Shown piece by piece: positions 5,038 to 12,657 of a DNA stretch of 64,000 nucleotides. Source of the stretch: JBAZOO01 sp041648735 (lineage in GTDB: Bacteria; Verrucomicrobiota; Lentisphaeria; Oligosphaerales; CAITYL01); assembly GCA_041648735.1 (NCBI GenBank), contig JBAZOO010000002.1:62001-126000 (forward strand). Direction: 5' to 3'. Made by a program: the position numbers and the translations under genes. A model generated the notes under the pieces. That model was not told the DNA's origin and made no database searches. It worked only from the letters and a program-made list of their open reading frames with translations. The first letter of the stretch is position 1. The number at the start of each line of letters is the position of its first letter.

Positions 5038-7719
5038 TCAGCGGCCGAGGAGGCGGTGGAGGGCGTTCATGTCCAGGCTGGCGCGCACCACCTCCGCGAG
5101 GCGGTCCAGGGCCGGCTCGATGTCGTAGCGGGCGCAGACTTGTCCCAGCGGCGGCAGCCCCTTCCGCGTCCGCAGCCGGTCAAGGAACCAGCGGCGGAAG
5201 GCGTCGGCGTCGAAGACCCCGTGCAGATAGGTCCCCCAGATGGTGCCTTCGGGGCTGGCGACGCCCAGGATGCCGCCGCCCGGGGCGCGGATGGCGGCGG
5301 CGCCGGCGGGCGCGGCGGTCTGGCCATGGTGGATTTCATAGCCGGCCACCTCCAGGCCGCTGGCGAGGTGGACGCCGCGGGTGCGGGCCAGCGTCTTTTC
5401 CGGGGCCATGACGGTGGCGACGTCCAGCAGCGCCAGCCCCGGCACCGGCCGGCCGTCGGACTCGACGCCGCCGGGGTCGTGGACGGTCCTCCCCAGCATC
5501 TGGAAGCCGCCGCAGATGCCGACGACCTCGGCGGCGCCGCGCCGGGCGAGGTCGCCGATGCGTTCGGCAAAGCCGGTGGCGCGGAGGTGGGCGAGGTCGC
5601 CGATGGTGTTCTTGCTGCCGGGGAGGATGATGGCGTCGGCATTGGCGAGGTCGGCGGGGCGGCGGGCGATCTTGAGCTGGACGTCGGGCTCGCCGCGGAA
5701 GGCGTCAATGTCGGTGAAGTTGGAGATGTGCGGCAGGTCAACCACGGCGATGGTCACCCGTCCGGCCGCCGTCGCGGCCCCGGCCGGATCGGTGCGGCCG
5801 CTCTTGAACTCGACCGAGTCCTCTTCCGGCAGTCCCAGGTTTTTCAGGTAGGGCACCACGCCCAGCACCGGGCGGCCGGTGTGGTTGAGGAGATAGTCGT
5901 GGGCGTCCTGGAGCAGGGAGGCGTCGCCGCGGAAGCGGTTGACGACGAAGCCGGCGACCAGCTCCCGCTCCCATTCCGCCAGCACTTCCAGGGTGCCGAC
6001 GAAGGCGGCATAGACGCCGCCGCGGTCAATGTCGCCCACCAGCAGCACGGGCGCGGCGGCGTAGCGGGCCATCGCCATGTTCACCAGGTCGTGCCGCTTC
6101 AAGTTGATCTCGCCGGGGCTGCCGGCGCCCTCGAGGATGATGGCGTCGTGCTCGGCGGCCAGCGAATCGTAGCATTCCAGCACCGCGCGGATGGCTTCGG
6201 CCTTGTAGTCGCCGTAGCGGCGCACATCCATGTTGGCGACCGCCTTGCCGCGGAGAATCACCTGCGAACCGGTGTCGCTGTTCGGCTTCAGCAGGATGGG
6301 GTTCATCCGCACATCCGGTTCCAGGCGGCACGCCTGCGCCTGCAGCGCCTGGGCGCGCCCGATCTCGCCGCCGCTGGCGGTGACGTAGGAGTTGAGCGAC
6401 ATGTTCTGCGCCTTGAACGGCGCCACCCGCAGGCCGTCCTGGAGCAGGATCCGGCAGACGGCGGCGGTCAGCACGCTCTTGCCGGCGTTCGAGCTGGTTC
6501 CCTGGAACATGATGGCGGGGGTGCGGCGGCGGCGCGGCGTCCCGACGGCGGGCGCGCTGCGCACCGTGAAGAGCGCCGGGCCGAGGTCGGGGGGCGCGGC
6601 CGGGAGCGGCGCCGGCCGCGGTGCCTCGTCCGGAAGGGCGGCGGCTTCCGGAGCGGGGGCCGCCCCGAGTTCCGCGTGCATGGCCGCGAGCAGCCGGCCG
6701 TTCTCCGCCGCGGTGCGCACGGCCACCCGGAAGTAGCGCTCGTCCAGGCCGTCATAGTTGTCGCAGACCCGGATGGCGATGCCGTGCCGCCGCAGGAGGC
6801 GGGTGGCCAGTTCGCCGGCGCGCACCGCCCCGTCGAGGCGGCCGAAGAGATAGTTCGCCGTGCCGGGAAACAGCGTGCAGCCGGGGATCGCCCCGAGCGC
6901 CGCCGCCAGCTCCCGGCGGTTGCGCCCGACCAGTTCGCGGGTCGCCCGGGCGTACTCGGCATCCTGGACCGCCAGCCGCCCCACTTCCTGGGCAATCCGG
7001 TTGACCGACCAGTCGGGCAGGACGGCCCGAATCCGTGCCGCCACCTCTGTCGCGGCCACGCAGCAGCCCAGCCGCAGCCCCGGAATGGCGTAGAACTTGG
7101 TGAGGGAGCGCAGGACGATGACGTTTTGCGGACTCCGCCCGGCGGCGGTCGGCGTGTCGGGGAGGAAGTCGAGGAAGGCCTCGTCCAGGGCGAAGAAGGC
7201 CGCGGGGTGCCGTTGCGCCACGCCCAGCAACGCCGCCAGGTCCGGCAGCGCCCCGGTGGGATTGTTCGGCGTGCCGACCACGACCAGATCCCCGGCCGCG
7301 ACCGCCGCGGCCAGCCGCCCCGGATCCACCTGGAATCCACTCTCCGGCGCCAGGGGGAGCTTCGCCACCGGCACCCCGGCCGCGACCGCGGCGGCCTCAT
7401 AGTCGCCGTAGCAAGGAGTGCAGAGGAGCATCCGCGCCGGGTTCAGCGCCCGGGGCAGCGCGTAAAGCAATTCGTTGGAACCGTTGCCGGCCACCACTTC
7501 GGCGGGTGTCACCCCCAGCGCGCGGGCCAGCGCCTCCCGCAGGGCGCGGCAGTCCGGATCCGGGTAGTGGACCAATTCCGAGACGCAGCGGCTGACCACC
7601 GGCCGCAGCCATTCCGGCGGCCCCAGCGGGTTGAGATTGGCGCTGAAGTCCAGGATCGCCGCCGGGGGGAGCCCCGCGGCCGCCGCCAACCGTTCCAGAT
7701 TGCCACCATGTCCGCTCAT
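5038..7719 (-). CDS. cobQ: CobD-CobQ fusion: threonine-phosphate decarboxylase / cobyric acid synthase
   Basis: 893 residues from the ATG at 7719; an 84-base in-frame extension to 7803 runs through repeat-like DNA and is rejected. Residues 1-350 are a class I PLP aminotransferase fold of the CobD/HisC type: NPLG near 29, TPNNPTG near 150-156, and SLTKFYAIPGLRLG with the PLP lysine K208. It should make (R)-1-aminopropan-2-ol phosphate for the corrinoid side chain. After a Pro/Ala linker (about 350-400), CobQ begins: GTSSNAGKS (407-415), the ATP site, followed by FKAQNMSLNS, and a class I glutamine amidotransferase domain with the nucleophile motif VVGICGGFQMLG and GTYLHGVFD near the end. CobQ amidates adenosylcobyrinic acid a,c-diamide. 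Fusion of two successive side-chain steps is uncommon. It lies 177 bp downstream of cobU on the same strand. Confidence 0.93.
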   Translation of the reverse strand: MSGHGGNLERLAAAAGLPPAAILDFSANLNPLGPPEWLRPVVSRCVSELVHYPDPDCRALREALARALGVTPAEVVAGNGSNELLYALPRALNPARMLLCTPCYGDYEAAAVAAGVPVAKLPLAPESGFQVDPGRLAAAVAAGDLVVVGTPNNPTGALPDLAALLGVAQRHPAAFFALDEAFLDFLPDTPTAAGRSPQNVIVLRSLTKFYAIPGLRLGCCVAATEVAARIRAVLPDWSVNRIAQEVGRLAVQDAEYARATRELVGRNRRELAAALGAIPGCTLFPGTANYLFGRLDGAVRAGELATRLLRRHGIAIRVCDNYDGLDERYFRVAVRTAAENGRLLAAMHAELGAAPAPEAAALPDEAPRPAPLPAAPPDLGPALFTVRSAPAVGTPRRRRTPAIMFQGTSSNAGKSVLTAAVCRILLQDGLRVAPFKAQNMSLNSYVTASGGEIGRAQALQAQACRLEPDVRMNPILLKPNSDTGSQVILRGKAVANMDVRRYGDYKAEAIRAVLECYDSLAAEHDAIILEGAGSPGEINLKRHDLVNMAMARYAAAPVLLVGDIDRGGVYAAFVGTLEVLAEWERELVAGFVVNRFRGDASLLQDAHDYLLNHTGRPVLGVVPYLKNLGLPEEDSVEFKSGRTDPAGAATAAGRVTIAVVDLPHISNFTDIDAFRGEPDVQLKIARRPADLANADAIILPGSKNTIGDLAHLRATGFAERIGDLARRGAAEVVGICGGFQMLGRTVHDPGGVESDGRPVPGLALLDVATVMAPEKTLARTRGVHLASGLEVAGYEIHHGQTAAPAGAAAIRAPGGGILGVASPEGTIWGTYLHGVFDADAFRRWFLDRLRTRKGLPPLGQVCARYDIEPALDRLAEVVRASLDMNALHRLLGR

Positions 7720-7895
7720 GTCGGTTTTGTTTTCCCCACGAAACACCCGGAACCACACCAAAAAAAGCGAAGATTTTTCCCACGAATCCACACAAATCCA
7801 CACAAATTAGAATGTTCGGACGAGCCCTCTGCGGACTCCGCGTCGCCGCGGTGAAAAAGAGTTGTGGCGATTTGTGAAGATTTGGGGGGGGTGAT
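7720..7895. repeat. Degenerate dispersed repeat debris
   Basis: The gap between cobU and the cobD-cobQ fusion holds fragments resembling widespread intergenic repeats: CACGAATCCACACAAATCCA near 7781-7800, CCACGAAACACCCGGAACC near 7736-7754, and CTCTGCGGACTCCGCG near 7828 followed by GCGGTGAAAAAG. A related fragment (CTCCGCGCCTCTGCGGTGAA) is near 15731. No gene or terminator is visible. Confidence 0.5.
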
Positions 7896-8468
7896 TCAGG
7901 AGCAATCCGATGGTTTCAAGGTCAGCGGCAGGCCGCAGGCCACCAAAACGACTTCATCGGCGCCGGCGGCAATGGCCTGGTTGCAGCGCCCGACCAGGTC
8001 GCGGTAGCGCCGCGCCAGGGCATTGTCCGGCACGATCCCCAGCCCGACCTCGTTGGTGACGAAGACGACCGCGCCACCGCGGCGGCGGGCGGCGGCCAGC
8101 ACCCGTTCGCACTCCTCCTGGATGGCGTCCTCCGTAAGCTCCCCGTCTTCCGGGGCGCGATGGAAGAGCAGGTTGTTGACCCACAGGGTCAGGCAATCCA
8201 CCAGCACGGTCGCGAACTCGCCGTTGCCGGCCAGCGCTCCGGCCAAGTCCAGCGGCGTTTCCAGGGTGTGCCAGCCGGCGGCCGCCCGGTCCCGTTGATG
8301 CCGCGCCACCCGCTCCTGCATTTCCGCATCGCCCACCTCGCAGGTCGCGACATACGCCCGTGGCGCCGCCAGGGCGCGCGCCCGCTGCTCGGCATAGCGG
8401 CTCTTGCCGCTGCGGCTTCCACCGGTCACCAAGATGATCTGGGGCATCGCCGTCTCCGTGTCCTTCAT
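7896..8468 (-). CDS. cobU: Adenosylcobinamide kinase / cobinamide-phosphate guanylyltransferase
   Basis: 190 residues. The P-loop GGSRSGKSRYAEQ (about 15-27) and the following ATCEVGD (about 43-49), RH (55-56) and DCLTLWVNNLL segments are diagnostic for CobU, which phosphorylates adenosylcobinamide and transfers GMP to it during nucleotide-loop assembly. The ATG at 8468 overlaps the TGA of the upstream phosphatase gene (ATGA), indicating translational coupling. An internal ATG seven codons later (MPQIILVTGG) is an alternative start. With the phosphatase and the CobD-CobQ fusion it forms a late corrinoid-assembly cluster. Confidence 0.95.
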   Translation of the reverse strand: MKDTETAMPQIILVTGGSRSGKSRYAEQRARALAAPRAYVATCEVGDAEMQERVARHQRDRAAAGWHTLETPLDLAGALAGNGEFATVLVDCLTLWVNNLLFHRAPEDGELTEDAIQEECERVLAAARRRGGAVVFVTNEVGLGIVPDNALARRYRDLVGRCNQAIAAGADEVVLVACGLPLTLKPSDCS

Positions 8469-9088
8469 GGCTTCGCCGCCGGTTCCGGCGGGGCGGCAAG
8501 CCCGAGGCCGGCCAGCACGCCCTTGCCCTCGTAGAGCCGGAGCCGCGTCACCGTGGCGCATTCGATCTGGAAAGCCAGGTGCGCGGCCGGCGGCAGGCCG
8601 AGCAACGTGCAAATCATCGTCCGGATGACGCCGCCATGGGTGAACGCCACGACCGTCCCCGCTCCAGCCGCCGCCGCCGCCGCGAGCGTGGCGGCCGCCC
8701 AGCCGACCCGGGCGCGGAACTCGGCAATGGCCTCGCCGCCGGGGAAGCGGTAGCCGGCCTCGTCGGCGATCCACGCCGCCACCTCTTCCGGGCTCGCGGC
8801 GGCGATCTCGGCAAAGGTGCGTCCCTCCCACTCGCCAAAATGGATTTCCGCCAACTCGGGGAGCACGGTGGCGGGCACCCCCGGCAGCGCCAGGGCCGCC
8901 GTCTCCCGCGCCCGGCGCAGGGGGCTGCAGAACACCGCGGCGGGCGTGGACTCCGCCAGCAGCGGCCGGAGCGCGGCCGCCTGCCGGCGGCCGGCGTCGT
9001 CCAAGCCGACGTCGGTGCGGCCCACAAAGGCGCCGGGGCGCTGCGGTCCGCCGCGGCCATGCCGAACCAGGATCAAGTTTTCCGCCAT
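8465..9088 (-). CDS. cobC: Histidine phosphatase family protein, probable alpha-ribazole-5'-phosphate phosphatase
   Basis: 207 residues. It is a phosphoglycerate-mutase-type phosphatase: LVRHGRGG (about 7-14) carries the phospho-accepting His with its Arg, FCSPLRRARETA follows, then HFGEWEG and finally FTHGGVIR with the second catalytic His. CobC removes phosphate from alpha-ribazole phosphate (or from cobalamin phosphate) in nucleotide-loop assembly. The family is broad, and the specific call rests on the ATGA overlap with cobU. The ATG at 9088 is the first in frame with the motif at the normal distance. The upstream region contains CCGGATAACATAATG, also found upstream of the carboxypeptidase gene near 51436, a possible shared promoter element. 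Confidence 0.85.
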   Translation of the reverse strand: MAENLILVRHGRGGPQRPGAFVGRTDVGLDDAGRRQAAALRPLLAESTPAAVFCSPLRRARETAALALPGVPATVLPELAEIHFGEWEGRTFAEIAAASPEEVAAWIADEAGYRFPGGEAIAEFRARVGWAAATLAAAAAAGAGTVVAFTHGGVIRTMICTLLGLPPAAHLAFQIECATVTRLRLYEGKGVLAGLGLAAPPEPAAKP

Positions 9089-9371
9089 TGCCAAGAGTGT
9101 CCGCGCCCCACGCTGCAACCGGTCACACGCCTGGCCGACCGGGTGTCGCCAGGCCGGATAACATAATGACGGAAACGGCGGGTGGCCTTGGGGACAGTGG
9201 AAAACGCCCTCCTGCGCACCATCGAACGGGTCGGCACCGGCAACCTCGGCATCAACGTCAAGGACGGTTTTTATCCACGGCGGCCAGCAGCGGCGCACCA
9301 TCCTCGCGACCGTTGCCAATCTCCGGCGCTGGCTCGCCGCCTGACGCCAAAGCCAGAAATCAAAATTCCGA
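9089..9371. other. Intergenic stretch with possible gene debris
   Basis: Upstream of the cobC-type gene a 7-bp stem (GCCTGGC 9129-9135, GCCAGGC 9148-9154) is present. On the plus strand 9197-9270 reads VENALLRTIERVGTGNLGIN and a nearby frame gives QQRRTILATVANLRRWLAA before a stop at about 9343; together these could be the tail of a frameshifted gene, but I do not recognise the family. 9350-9385 resembles the ATCCTGTCAG/ATCAAAATTCC type of dispersed repeat and runs into the 3' end of dsbD. Confidence 0.35.
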
Positions 9372-11135
9372 TCAGTAAATCCTGTCAGTCCACGGCCGTT
9401 TCAGCCGCGCCTCCAGTTCCGCGCCGGTGACCAGGGGCGGGCCTTCGGGGACGCCGGCGGCGTCGAGGAAAAGGAAGGCCGGCGGCGCGGCGATGTTGTA
9501 GCGCTTCACGAGGCCGGGGTTCGCGTCGAAATCAACCTTGACCAGGTTAAAGCGGGCGAGGTGGGGCTGCATGTCGGGGCGTTTGAGCACGGCCTTTTCA
9601 ATGACCTTGCAATTGCCGCACCAGGGGGCGGTGAAGTCCAGGACGACGGGGCGGCCCGCGGCCAGTTCGGCGGCGAGGTCCACGGGGCCGGCGGCGGCGG
9701 GGCCGGCGGCGGCGTCCGCCGCCAGGCCGGCCAGCACGTGCCAGGTCGCCGCCGTGAGCAGGGCCAGCGCCAGGGCGAGCCGGAGCCAGGGGCCGGCGCG
9801 GCGCCGGCGGCGGGGTGCGGACTCCGCAACGGCGGGTTCCGGCAGGCGCAGCCAGCCGATGAGCGCGAAGCCGGCCGCGAGGCAGACGAGGGTGGCGGTG
9901 AGGAAGGCGGTTTCGCCGATCAGCGGCCGGGTGAAGTAGAACGCGCCCCAGACCAGCACCATGCCGAGCGCATGTTTGACGGCTTCCATCCAAGCGCCGG
10001 CTTTGGGCAGGAGCGCGGTGGCGCCGCCGGCCAGGAAGAGCACGGCGCCGATGCCCCAGGCCAGGGCGAAGAAGAGGAGGAAGCCGCGCAGCCATTCCCC
10101 GGTGGTGGCGACGTAGGTGACCAGCCCCAGCAGCGGCGCCGACATGCAGGGGCCGACCACGAAGGCCGAGAGCCCGCCCATGGCGAAGACGCCGGGCGCC
10201 GTCCCCTGGCGGCCGATGCCTTGGAGGCGGGCGGCGAGGGCGGCGGGGGTCGCCAGGGTGAACAGGTCAAACATGGAAAGCCCCATGAGCAGGAAGAGGA
10301 TGCCGACCGGCCCCAAGACCCAGGCGGAGCGCAGGAAACCGGCGACCGACTGGCCGAGCAGGGCGATGGCGGTGCCGGCGGCGGCGTAGGCCAGGGCCAG
10401 GCCGAGCACGTACCAGAAGGTCAGCCAGAGGGTGCGTTTCCGGCTGGCGCCGCGGCCACCAATGACGGCGACGGTGATGCCGAGCATGGGGTAGACGCAG
10501 GGGGTCAGGCTCAGGGCGAGGCCGGCGAGGAAGGCGAGGGCGGCGCCCGCCAGCAGGCCGTGGCCGCCCCAACTGCCGCCGGTGCCGGCGGCGGCTCCCG
10601 GGGGGGCCGGCGGTGGCGCGTCCGGAATTGCGGCCGCCGTGCCGCTGAAGTCGAAGGGGATGGCTTTGGGGGGGAAGCAGGCCGTGTCGGTGCAGCCCTG
10701 GTAGCGGAGGCTGCCGGCGAAGCGCCAGCCGTTGCCCGGCGCGGTGCGGGCCAGGGGGCGGGTCACGGTGACCGTGGCTTCGCCTTCCAGGGCGCGCACG
10801 GTGGCGCCGGGCGCGTCGGCGAGCAGGTCGGGGATCGCCTTGGTCGCCGGCAGTTCCAGGGTCATTTCCCCGAGGTTGACGGCCGCCGTGCCCGCGATTT
10901 TGAAGAAATGGCTTTCCGCGGCATAGACGTGGACGCCGGGGGCGATCTGGAAGCGGAACTCGATCCGCAGCGGCCGGCCGGGCGCGGGTTCCTGCGCGAG
11001 GACAGCTTCGACCTGGATGGGGGGCGCCGCCGCCGGCGCCGCGGGAAGCCGGGGCATCGCCAGGAGGAGAGCCACCGCCAGCGGGAGGAGCCGGGGGAGG
11101 TTGCGGAACAGGGAGTCTCGCCGATTGCCAAGCAT
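9372..11135 (-). CDS. dsbD: Thiol:disulfide interchange protein DsbD
   Basis: 587 residues with three parts. A signal peptide (RLLPLAVALLLAMPRLPAAPA) precedes an N-terminal periplasmic DsbD-alpha-like domain to about residue 190. A membrane domain of about eight helices follows, with the transport cysteines in SLTPCVYPMLGI and GPCMSAPLLG. The C-terminus is a thioredoxin-like domain with VLDFTAPWCGNCKVIEKAV (CGNC near residues 503-506). DsbD carries electrons from cytoplasmic thioredoxin to periplasmic thiol-disulfide proteins and cytochrome c maturation. The last codons (WTDRIY, stop) fall in a repeat-like stretch (TGACAGGATTTACTGATC), so the original 3' end may have been replaced. The start ATG at 11135 is chosen because it begins the signal peptide. 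Confidence 0.93.
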   Translation of the reverse strand: MLGNRRDSLFRNLPRLLPLAVALLLAMPRLPAAPAAAPPIQVEAVLAQEPAPGRPLRIEFRFQIAPGVHVYAAESHFFKIAGTAAVNLGEMTLELPATKAIPDLLADAPGATVRALEGEATVTVTRPLARTAPGNGWRFAGSLRYQGCTDTACFPPKAIPFDFSGTAAAIPDAPPPAPPGAAAGTGGSWGGHGLLAGAALAFLAGLALSLTPCVYPMLGITVAVIGGRGASRKRTLWLTFWYVLGLALAYAAAGTAIALLGQSVAGFLRSAWVLGPVGILFLLMGLSMFDLFTLATPAALAARLQGIGRQGTAPGVFAMGGLSAFVVGPCMSAPLLGLVTYVATTGEWLRGFLLFFALAWGIGAVLFLAGGATALLPKAGAWMEAVKHALGMVLVWGAFYFTRPLIGETAFLTATLVCLAAGFALIGWLRLPEPAVAESAPRRRRRAGPWLRLALALALLTAATWHVLAGLAADAAAGPAAAGPVDLAAELAAGRPVVLDFTAPWCGNCKVIEKAVLKRPDMQPHLARFNLVKVDFDANPGLVKRYNIAAPPAFLFLDAAGVPEGPPLVTGAELEARLKRPWTDRIY

Positions 11136-11199
11136 GATGCTGGATTCCTTTGTGGCGCCAAGGGGCGGAGTGGCTACGACACCCGGCGAGTGCCGTCGG

Positions 11200-11227
11200 T
11201 TGCAGACGGTTGCGGGAACAGTACAGT
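11200..11227 (+). promoter_or_regulatory. Candidate sigma-70-type promoter of the DUF2062 gene
   Basis: TTGCAG (11200-11205) and TACAGT (11222-11227) are separated by 16 bp and lie 20 bp upstream of the ATG at 11247, in the divergent gap between dsbD and the DUF2062 gene. The short leader makes this plausible but unproven. Confidence 0.4.
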
Positions 11228-11246
11228 TCCCTTTTCCTGCCCAGCC

Positions 11247-11840
11247 ATGAAACGCACCATCCGCTACTACTTCTACCGTGTCGTCCGGGCCCGTGGCGAG
11301 CCGGAGGATGTCGCCCGCGCCGTCGCGTTGGGGGTGTTCGTTGGGCTTGTGGTGCCGCCGCCGTTCCAGATCCTGGTGGCGTTGGCGCTGGCTTTTCCCG
11401 TGCGGGCCAACCGGCCGGTGGCCGTGCTGGCGACGTTCGTGAACAATCCGTTGACCATGCCGGTGTTCTATCCCTTCGCATGTTTCCTGGGAATGACCAT
11501 CCTGGGCCGCACCGATGAGCCGGCCACCTGGGCGCACTTGCAGGGGCTGGGGCGGGACGTGTCCGCCTTGAGCCGCGACCTCTTCACCACCGACCTGACG
11601 CTGGTCAGCTACCTGCAACACCTCTGGGCGGAGCTGGGGCCGATGTTCTGGGGGTTCCTCCTCGGTTCGCTGCTGATCGGCCTGGCCACCGCCGTCCCCG
11701 CCTATGCCCTGACCTTGTGGGGTGTCCGCCGCTTCCGCGCCCACCGGGCGAAGCGGCTGGCCGCCAAGGCGGCTGGGCGGCATCGCCTCGCGGACTGGCT
11801 CCACCGCCATCACCCGCCGCCCCCGCCGCCGCCGGAGTGA
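11247..11840 (+). CDS. DUF2062 domain integral membrane protein
   Basis: 197 residues. The pattern RARGEPEDVARAVALGVFVG near residues 12-31, then PPPFQ and RANRPVAVLATFVNNPLT, is the DUF2062 signature. Two to three hydrophobic segments (about 26-45, 75-92, 140-165) indicate an inner-membrane protein with a basic, His/Pro-rich cytoplasmic tail ending HHPPPPPPPE. The biochemical role of the family is unknown; members often sit beside glycosyltransferases or lipid genes, but here the gene stands alone, divergent from dsbD and convergent with the small membrane protein gene at 11881. Confidence 0.85.
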   Translation: MKRTIRYYFYRVVRARGEPEDVARAVALGVFVGLVVPPPFQILVALALAFPVRANRPVAVLATFVNNPLTMPVFYPFACFLGMTILGRTDEPATWAHLQGLGRDVSALSRDLFTTDLTLVSYLQHLWAELGPMFWGFLLGSLLIGLATAVPAYALTLWGVRRFRAHRAKRLAAKAAGRHRLADWLHRHHPPPPPPPE

Positions 11841-11880
11841 GGGAGAGGGCAAGCGGCGGCCTGGGTGCCGGGCGTGGCGG

Positions 11881-12234
11881 TCAGGGGGTGGCCGCCGGCG
11901 GCGGGGTGATGGCGGGGGCGGATCCGGCCAAGCCGTAGCGCTCGGCGAGCTGGCGGGCGGCGGGGCTGGCCTGGGCCAGTTCGAGGATGGCTTGGCGCAA
12001 TTGCAGGAGCTGCTGGCGGGTCTGTTCGGCGGCCAGGATGGTGCGCGGGCTTTGCGCCTGGGCCGCCAGGAATTGGTGCTGCCGCCATTCGGCGTAGCCC
12101 CGGTCCACGAGCAGCAGCAGCAGGGCGGCGCCGAGGAGCAGCAGCGGCCAGAAGGGGGAGCGCCCTTCCCAGGCGGCCGCGGTGGTTTCCGGGGTGGTGG
12201 CGGCGGTGGGGGTCGGGTTGGGGGCTTCGCTCAT
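11881..12234 (-). CDS. Small single-pass membrane protein, function unknown
   Basis: 117 residues: a Thr/Pro-rich N-terminus, one strongly hydrophobic helix (FWPLLLLGAALLLLLV, about 28-43), then a heptad-like Gln/Leu/Ala-rich segment with coiled-coil character (about 60-95), ending in a Pro/Ala tail. I do not recognise a family. Its ATG overlaps the TGA of the upstream small membrane protein gene (ATGA at 12231-12234), so the two are translationally coupled and probably interact. Confidence 0.65.
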   Translation of the reverse strand: MSEAPNPTPTAATTPETTAAAWEGRSPFWPLLLLGAALLLLLVDRGYAEWRQHQFLAAQAQSPRTILAAEQTRQQLLQLRQAILELAQASPAARQLAERYGLAGSAPAITPPPAATP

Positions 12235-12497
12235 GGCGCACCTCCGGGCTGGCCAGGCTGGGGCTGGATGTTGACTTGGATGCCCAGGCGGGCGAGGGTC
12301 TCGCGGAGTTCGGGGTGGCGCACGGAGAGCAGGGCGGTGTCGTGCGCCAGGCTGTTGAGGAGCTTGGCGTCCCGTTCCTGGGCCAAGGCTTGTTCTTGCA
12401 GCCGGCGGTTCGTCTGGCCAAGGAGGAGCAGGCCGATGGCGGCGGCGAGGCAGGCGCCGCCGATGGCGGTGATGATCCGGTGGTCTTGTGGGGTCAT
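12231..12497 (-). CDS. Small membrane protein, partner of the 11881-12234 product
   Basis: 88 residues: a short N-terminus (MTPQDHR), a hydrophobic helix (about 8-27, ending in LLLLGQTNRR), then an amphipathic helix rich in Leu, Glu and Gln (about 30-72) and a Pro/Gly tail. No known family is recognised. Topology and size mirror its downstream neighbour: one transmembrane helix followed by a possible coiled coil, in the style of paired small division or secretion accessory proteins. That analogy is inference. It lies about 160 bp downstream of the DUF3857-like gene on the same strand. Confidence 0.65.
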   Translation of the reverse strand: MTPQDHRIITAIGGACLAAAIGLLLLGQTNRRLQEQALAQERDAKLLNSLAHDTALLSVRHPELRETLARLGIQVNIQPQPGQPGGAP

Positions 12498-12657
12498 GGG
12501 GGTGTTCCCTGGATGGTTCACACAGGCGTCCCAGAGGATGTCTGTTCGGGGTCGGGATCGGCATCGTCCCCAAAGGAAGCGTGAGTTCGAGCCGGTGATT
12601 TTTGGGGGTGTGGTTTCGTCTGTTTCGCGGGAAAAATCTTCACCACTCCGGCAGTGG

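Noticed and set aside
7719..7803. Longer N-terminus for the CobD-CobQ fusion
   Set aside because: The extra 28 residues are encoded by degenerate repeat DNA, have no homology to CobD, and the ATG at 7719 starts at the normal family position.
5056..7854. Long plus-strand open frame (932 codons) antisense to the CobD-CobQ gene
   Set aside because: Low-complexity Gly/Ala/Arg translation without domains; it mirrors a gene with intact catalytic motifs on the minus strand, a usual artefact in GC-rich DNA. The same applies to 9561-11840 (upstream part), 11722-15003, 31044-33560, 38233-41121, 40808-43105 and the minus frame 54626-57901.
9089..9200. Cobalamin riboswitch upstream of the cobC-cobU genes
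   Set aside because: No GGTGCC/CCGCAACGGTAA or B12-box sequence is present on the minus strand there; only a short stem is seen.
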